DNA of 12,331 nt from Gryganskiella cystojenkinii. Lineage: Eukaryota > Mortierellomycota > Mortierellomycetes > Mortierellales > Mortierellaceae. The translations under genes were made by a program, and so were the position numbers. The DNA lies in contig JAAAIG010001023.1 of assembly GCA_015852425.1 (NCBI GenBank), positions 1 to 12,331 on the forward strand. Direction: 5' to 3'. Below the pieces are notes generated by a model, which worked only from the letters and a program-made list of their open reading frames with translations, did not search any database and was not told the origin of the DNA. Shown piece by piece: positions 7,560 to 12,331 of the stretch. Within the stretch, counting starts at the first letter, position 1. Every line of letters begins with the position of its first letter.

Positions 7560-10500
7560 TTACATCACAGCCCCGCGCTGCAGTAATAACATCATGTTTG
7601 TTTCGCTCAAACCTTGAACTTTCTGAATACACGCATTTGATAGAGTGAGGCCGTTTCGCGTTGTGCTCCAATGCAGGCGCACTTGATGCTGGCTATCATC
7701 TGTAATGACATTCCACGCGCAAACAGAATTGTCGGTAGAACCAGTTACCAAATAGGAGCTATTAAGACCCCCTTGCCACGCGATGCAAGTAACGGCTCCT
7801 TGAAAGCTGTTGATAACTTCTACGCATTGAGCTGCATGTGCGTCCCACAGAAGCACTGTGCTGTCCTGACTGCCGGACGCGATCTGATGTCCATTGGGCG
7901 AATACATCACACTTGTAATAGGGTGGGTATGGCCAGTTAATACAGGACCAGCTGCACCTGTTTGTGCATCCCAGAGCCGCACAGTTTTGTCATCACTGCC
8001 TGACGCGATCTGATGGCCACTGGGTGAATACAGGACACTTGTAACAGAGCCGGTATGACCAGTTAAGACAGGACCAGTTGCACCTGTCTCAGCCTCCCAC
8101 AATCGCACCGTATTGTCCATACTGCCTGACGCGATTCGATGGCCACTGGGTGAATACACGACAGTTGTAACATGGCTGGTGTGACCAGTTAAGACAGGAC
8201 CAGGCACACCAGTTTGTACGTCCCATAGTCGCACCGTGTTGTCCCAGCTTCCTGACGCGATCTGATGTCCACTGGGCGAATACACCACGCTTGTGACATA
8301 GTTGGTGTGGCCAGTTAGGACTAGACCAGCTGCACCAGTTCGTGTATCCCACAGTCGCACAGTTTTGTCATCACTGCCTGACGCGATCTGATGGTCACTG
8401 GGTGAATACACCACACTAGTAACCCATCTAGAGTGGCCAGTTAAGACAGGACCAGCTACACCTGTTTGTGCATCCCACAGTCGTACAGTGTTGTCCTGAC
8501 TGCCTGACGCGATTTGATGGCCACTGAGCGAATACACCGCGCTTGCTACCAAACTAGTGTGGCCCGTTAAAACAGCACCGGCCGCACCGGTCTGCGTGTC
8601 CCATAGTCGCACCGTGTTGTCCCAGCTGCCTGACGCGATCTGATGTCCACTGGGTGAATATACCACACTTGTAACAGAGTCGGTGTGGCCAGCTAAGACA
8701 GGACCAGCTTTGCCTGTTTGTGCATCCCACAATCGCACAGTGCTGTCTCGGCTGCCTGACACGATCTGATGGCCACTGTATGAATACAGTACACTTGTAA
8801 CGGAGTCGATGTGGCCAGTTAAGACAGGACCAGCTGCACCTGTTTGAGCTTCCCACAATCGTACAGTTTTGTCATCACTGCCTGACGCGATCTGATGGCC
8901 ACTGGGGGAATAGGTCACGCTTGTAACCAAGTCAGTGTGGCCAGTTAAAACAGGGCCAGCTGCACCTGTTTGTGCATCCCACAGTCGCACAGTGCAGTCC
9001 TGACTTCCAGACGCGATCTGATGATCACTGGGTGAATACACCACACTTTCAACCCAGTCAGCATGGCCGGTTAAGACAGGACCAGCTTCACCAGTGTGCG
9101 CCTCCCACAGTCGCACATTGTTGTCACGGCTGCCTGACACGATCTGATGGCCACTGTATGAATATGCCACACTTGTAACACAGTCGGTGTGGCCAGCTAA
9201 GACAGGACCGGCTTTGCCTGCTTGTGCATCCCACAATCGCACGGTTTTGTCATCACTGCCTGACGCGATCTGATGGTCACTGGGCGAATAGGCCACGCAT
9301 GTAACCCAGTCAGTGTGGCCAGTTAAGACAGGACCAGCTACACCAGTCTGTGCCTCCCACAGCCGCAGAGTGTTATCCCCGCTGCCTGACACGATCTGTT
9401 GGCCACTGGGTGAATAGGCCACGCTTGTAACCCAGTCAGTGTGGCCAGTTAAAACAGGGCCAGCTGTACCTGTTTGTGTGTGCCACAGTCGCACAGTGTT
9501 GTCCTGACTTCCAGACACGATCTGATGGCCACTGGGTGAATACGCCACACTTGTAACACGATCAGTATGTCCTTCCAAGGAGTAAATTTTTGACCAATCG
9601 AAGGTGTTGTACACATTGATTGCACCATCAACAAAGCCGATGGCGCATAACTTCCCATCTGGAGAATGCACGCTACATTCAATTGAGCAGCCCTCCTGTA
9701 GATAAGACCACTCACCAAACTCAACTCCCTCCATTTGTGCATCGCTCAAATCGGCCCGGCGCAGCCAAATGTTGCGAAGAGTGGTGTTCCTCAAATCTGC
9801 CCCTTGCAGTTGAACAGAATCAAACAGCCCATGACTCAAATCCGCACCAGGAATTCGGATGCATCTCAGATCTGCTCCGTGGAATCGAATCCCTGCGTGG
9901 ACCAAAATCGTGATAGCGTTTGAAGCAGCTTGACTTGCTTGAGCATCCGTCTTGGAACGCTCAATGATCTGATCAAGTTGCCCTTTGAAATCTGGGTAGG
10001 ATTGAACATACTCGGCCAGGAACTGAAGAATCGATGACTCCTTCACAAGATGTCTCTTGCTCAATGGATGGTTGGTGATATCCTCGAGGTCTTGAGATAC
10101 AGCATTGTTGCCTGATCCTGTCTCAAACACATATCTCGAGTAAAAATACTCTAATAGAGAGTGATGCATGAACCGATATTGGTCATGGACACGAGACAGT
10201 GGACTTGACTCCAAGAGGAGTGTCGTCTCCGGAACAGAACCAAAGAACTTGTCCTTCCACGTTGTTTGATAGCGTATTGGTTTGTACTCTACTACAGGAA
10301 CTCCATTGTGCTGATGATAGATAGCAGCAGCAAGGGCTTTCGAAAAATCAACGACACTCATAACAAAGTCATCTTTGACAAGGAGATCAAAGGCGGTCTT
10401 CAATTCACCTGGTAGTGTAGTCTGTCTCAGTCGAAGTCGGCTCTTCTGTACCCAATGGGAAATGAATGAGTCATACAAGGTCAGACGAGTTACTTTGACT

Positions 10501-12331
10501 TTGGTCAGATCGGACTCTCCCTCTACTACCCTTGGCATCGCTCTGAGTGAAAGCGAGAGTAGAAACGGATTCTTGACTAGCTCCAATAAATTGGGGATCG
10601 ACCTTATCTTGTTCATGTAGTCGTCAGTGCTCCAGATATGCCCTTCATCCGCCAATTGGTGCACCTCTGAGTCTCGCACAAACAGGCGAACGTAGTCCTC
10701 AATCTGGTCTCTGGAGAACGGAATGATAACAGCTTCAGTGTACTGGTCGGTTTTGGTGGCTTGGTATCGGTTGCGTGCTTGAGGACTGAAGAGGTCGCTA
10801 TGGTTCTGACCAACAAACGTGCTTCTGCAGCTGATCATCATCTTGACGTCCAGGTGTCCTTCTTTGTCAAGAAGATTGGTAGTGTGGAGGTTGTCATTGA
10901 GTTGAGCCTCGTCGTAACCGTCACAGATCAACAGGAACCTACGGTGGGCCTTCATCTCTTTGATGTGAGATTCGGAAAACTTGTAGATGCGTAACTGCTT
11001 GTCAATCATGTCCTGTTGAGGACGATCAATCGCGGGCAAGTTGATGAACACCGGAATTCGGCTCTGTATTGGGTTGTACTCATCCCAAAGCTTTTTCTCC
11101 AAGTGTCTGTTAAATGTTGATTTTCCAGCTCCGGAATCGCCCAAGATCAACATCACCTGGGCCGTCCCGTCCAAAAAATCCTGAGCGCGTGTAAGTAGCT
11201 CCACAGGGTTGTTATCAGTGGCCACCAAGCTCACTTTGGACATTGGTGGAATGAAAATCGATTGTTGGGCCTTGTAGTCGTTCTGCCTCTTATTCTGGTG
11301 TTTGTAGATGGCATGGTCCAGATCTGGGTGGTCGTTAACGTCCTTCAGTAGCAGGGACGATTCTGGAAGAGGGAGACTATTGCGCAACGGATGAGTGTAT
11401 TTGAATACTTTGACACCACTCTGCGGTAATCTGTCAAACAACTCCCGTGCCTTCGCTTTGATTGATGTATGGAGATTTGTCAGCATAGAGTTGGCGCCAT
11501 CAGAAAAGTCCGAGGCAGACAAGTCGGAGAGATGGCGGAGAACCGTCAAGATCCATCGTGGAGTGTCTTGGTCGTTGTTGTGCTTGGAGCCGACACTGCT
11601 CTTGAAGAGCTCGCCCAGCAACTCAACAGCTTGCTCTCGACTGGCCACATCCCAACATGGATCGGCTGCTATCTCGCCTAATAGTTGAGTGATTCCCCAC
11701 AAGAACTTGGAATCGTGACGATGACGCGAGTCACACACCATGTCCTTCAGGCTCAAGAAGTCGCCATTTCGGACATGATCCTCTGCCTTTCGGATCGCTG
11801 AGAACCATGATGCCTTGCCTCCTGATCCGATCTTCCTTTTCAAGAAACCAAACATTCCTCGTGCTACCTTGATCGGTAAACCTTCAGCGATGCCATTAAA
11901 CTCGAGCCGAGCAATGCCTGACATTTTCAAGAGACTGCCGGACAGACCAAACAAATGACAGCGTAACTCTTCGGGAGAGGTCTGGTCGTCAGGAACCAAG
12001 AGTAGACTCTGGCAGGCGTAGTCGGCTTGATATTTCACAAGAGGGTCTTCGTTCTCTCTTAATTTCAGGAGAAGTGGGAACAGTGGGTCATGCTCCTCCT
12101 TATGACTGAGACCAGTGGCACTATAAGCCACAAGAAGGATGAGGACCATGGCGATTGCGAGAACAAAATGGGCCAACACATTCTCGTCGAATTGGGAAAG
12201 AGACATGAGACCACCCCTGAGACAAAGAAGGATCTGGTTCAAATCATCTGCCACTAAGTAGCCCCTGGGTGCCACCTGGATCAACTGCACCAGTCCCAGA
12301 AGATCATCGATATCGAGGAGAGTAGATCCAT
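7560..12331 (-). CDS. STAND/NLR-like protein: ARM-like region, NACHT, pentapeptide repeats, WD40 array (5' truncated)
   Basis: This is probably a cytosolic signal-transducing ATPase whose WD40 end senses a ligand and whose NACHT module switches state. The frame is open from the right edge to TAA at 7562-7560. There is no in-frame ATG before the GTG at 12290, so the true start lies outside the window. Counting from the first whole codon (12329), 1589 residues are visible. In order: helical ARM/HEAT-like region (about 1-345); NACHT (about 390-575) with Walker A GDSGAGKST (397-405), Walker B LLICDGYDE (466-474) and CRSTF (501-505); helical/winged-helix part ending in RFMHHSLLEYF (719-729); pentapeptide repeats (816-873) with four ADL cores; one degenerate WD40 blade (881-919), 14 regular ones (920-1507) and one degenerate (1508-1541); and a tail ending QRGAVM. 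The nucleotide-binding motifs look intact. No intron is visible in 4.8 kb. The effector, if any, would be in the missing N-terminus. A role in non-self recognition is inferred from the architecture. Confidence 0.93.
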   Translation of the reverse strand, partial: GSTLLDIDDLLGLVQLIQVAPRGYLVADDLNQILLCLRGGLMSLSQFDENVLAHFVLAIAMVLILLVAYSATGLSHKEEHDPLFPLLLKLRENEDPLVKYQADYACQSLLLVPDDQTSPEELRCHLFGLSGSLLKMSGIARLEFNGIAEGLPIKVARGMFGFLKRKIGSGGKASWFSAIRKAEDHVRNGDFLSLKDMVCDSRHRHDSKFLWGITQLLGEIAADPCWDVASREQAVELLGELFKSSVGSKHNNDQDTPRWILTVLRHLSDLSASDFSDGANSMLTNLHTSIKAKARELFDRLPQSGVKVFKYTHPLRNSLPLPESSLLLKDVNDHPDLDHAIYKHQNKRQNDYKAQQSIFIPPMSKVSLVATDNNPVELLTRAQDFLDGTAQVMLILGDSGAGKSTFNRHLEKKLWDEYNPIQSRIPVFINLPAIDRPQQDMIDKQLRIYKFSESHIKEMKAHRRFLLICDGYDEAQLNDNLHTTNLLDKEGHLDVKMMISCRSTFVGQNHSDLFSPQARNRYQATKTDQYTEAVIIPFSRDQIEDYVRLFVRDSEVHQLADEGHIWSTDDYMNKIRSIPNLLELVKNPFLLSLSLRAMPRVVEGESDLTKVKVTRLTLYDSFISHWVQKSRLRLRQTTLPGELKTAFDLLVKDDFVMSVVDFSKALAAAIYHQHNGVPVVEYKPIRYQTTWKDKFFGSVPETTLLLESSPLSRVHDQYRFMHHSLLEYFYSRYVFETGSGNNAVSQDLEDITNHPLSKRHLVKESSILQFLAEYVQSYPDFKGQLDQIIERSKTDAQASQAASNAITILVHAGIRFHGADLRCIRIPGADLSHGLFDSVQLQGADLRNTTLRNIWLRRADLSDAQMEGVEFGEWSYLQEGCSIECSVHSPDGKLCAIGFVDGAINVYNTFDWSKIYSLEGHTDRVTSVAYSPSGHQIVSGSQDNTVRLWHTQTGTAGPVLTGHTDWVTSVAYSPSGQQIVSGSGDNTLRLWEAQTGVAGPVLTGHTDWVTCVAYSPSDHQIASGSDDKTVRLWDAQAGKAGPVLAGHTDCVTSVAYSYSGHQIVSGSRDNNVRLWEAHTGEAGPVLTGHADWVESVVYSPSDHQIASGSQDCTVRLWDAQTGAAGPVLTGHTDLVTSVTYSPSGHQIASGSDDKTVRLWEAQTGAAGPVLTGHIDSVTSVLYSYSGHQIVSGSRDSTVRLWDAQTGKAGPVLAGHTDSVTSVVYSPSGHQIASGSWDNTVRLWDTQTGAAGAVLTGHTSLVASAVYSLSGHQIASGSQDNTVRLWDAQTGVAGPVLTGHSRWVTSVVYSPSDHQIASGSDDKTVRLWDTRTGAAGLVLTGHTNYVTSVVYSPSGHQIASGSWDNTVRLWDVQTGVPGPVLTGHTSHVTTVVYSPSGHRIASGSMDNTVRLWEAETGATGPVLTGHTGSVTSVLYSPSGHQIASGSDDKTVRLWDAQTGAAGPVLTGHTHPITSVMYSPNGHQIASGSQDSTVLLWDAHAAQCVEVINSFQGAVTCIAWQGGLNSSYLVTGSTDNSVCAWNVITDDSQHQVRLHWSTTRNGLTLSNACIQKVQGLSETNMMLLLQRGAVM
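7809..9572 (-). repeat. Tandem array of 14 WD40-coding units, exact 126-bp period
   Basis: Fourteen consecutive 42-residue units each begin with Gly-His, at exact 126-bp steps with no insertion or deletion. The shared core is V-S-x-x-Y-S, then H-Q-I-[AV]-S-G-S-x-D-x-T-V-R-L-W. Counting Gly as column 1, differences concentrate in columns 4, 5, 10, 13, 23, 25 and 31-36. Column 5 reads R W W C W L S S L W Y H S P from unit 1 to unit 14. Column 23 reads Q G D R Q D R W Q D W M D Q. Each unit should form one beta-propeller blade. With the two degenerate flanking blades the total is 16, which could make two propellers. Such near-identity makes the array prone to unequal crossing-over, gene conversion and misassembly. 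Confidence 0.95.
9711..9884 (-). repeat. Pentapeptide-repeat segment between NACHT and WD40 modules
   Basis: About 58 residues follow the A(D/N)LXX pattern, with GADLR, GADLS, GADLR and RADLS at regular spacing and hydrophobic residues (I, F, L, W) at the inward positions in between. Such segments fold as a right-handed quadrilateral beta-helix. Here it sits directly before the first WD40 blade and probably acts as a rigid spacer or an additional surface. Confidence 0.85.

Noticed and set aside
7809..9572. CRISPR array or non-coding satellite
   Set aside because: The 126-bp units are a multiple of three, keep an open frame, and encode canonical WD40 repeats. There are no unique spacers.
12288..12290. 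Start codon GTG for the NACHT protein
   Set aside because: Eukaryotic genes rarely start with GTG, and the frame is open and protein-like for 13 further codons up to the window edge, so the gene is truncated rather than starting here.

Overview
The window looks like nuclear DNA of a filamentous fungus, most likely an early-diverging lineage close to Mortierella. Three observations support this. The genes are eukaryotic in form, with two short GT-AG introns, TATA boxes followed by CT-rich leaders, and A/T-rich intergenic DNA of 1.4 and 2.4 kb. Two of the proteins are fungal transporters: a Pho84-type phosphate:H+ symporter and an ENA-type (P-type IID) Na+/K+-ATPase. The third protein combines an ARM-like N-terminal region, a NACHT ATPase, pentapeptide repeats, a long WD40 array and a distinctive C-terminal tail. 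I associate that layout with the large NACHT families of Mortierellaceae from memory; I did not run a search.

All three genes are on the minus strand, so transcription runs from right to left. From the right edge: (1) 12331-7560, a STAND/NACHT-WD40 protein cut off at its 5' end by the window edge, 1589 residues visible, no intron seen. (2) 7559-6115, about 1.45 kb holding the 3' end of the NACHT gene and the promoter of the next gene, with a good TATA box. (3) 6114-2766, the ENA-type ATPase in three exons, 1024 residues, complete. (4) 2765-344, about 2.4 kb without a convincing gene, holding the ATPase 3' end and the promoter of the next gene. (5) 343-1, the first 114 codons of a PHO84-like phosphate transporter that runs off the left edge. 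I see no tRNA, rRNA, transposon or CRISPR array.

The two transporters fit together as plasma-membrane ion and phosphate homeostasis genes. In budding yeast both ENA1 and PHO84 are induced by alkaline stress, so their tandem placement may be meaningful or may be chance. The NACHT protein is a candidate intracellular sensor of the NLR-like class implicated in fungal non-self recognition. Its array of 14 WD40 repeats has an exact 126-bp period and near-identical units that differ at a few columns, the pattern expected of a rapidly rearranging recognition surface. This is the most interesting part of the window.
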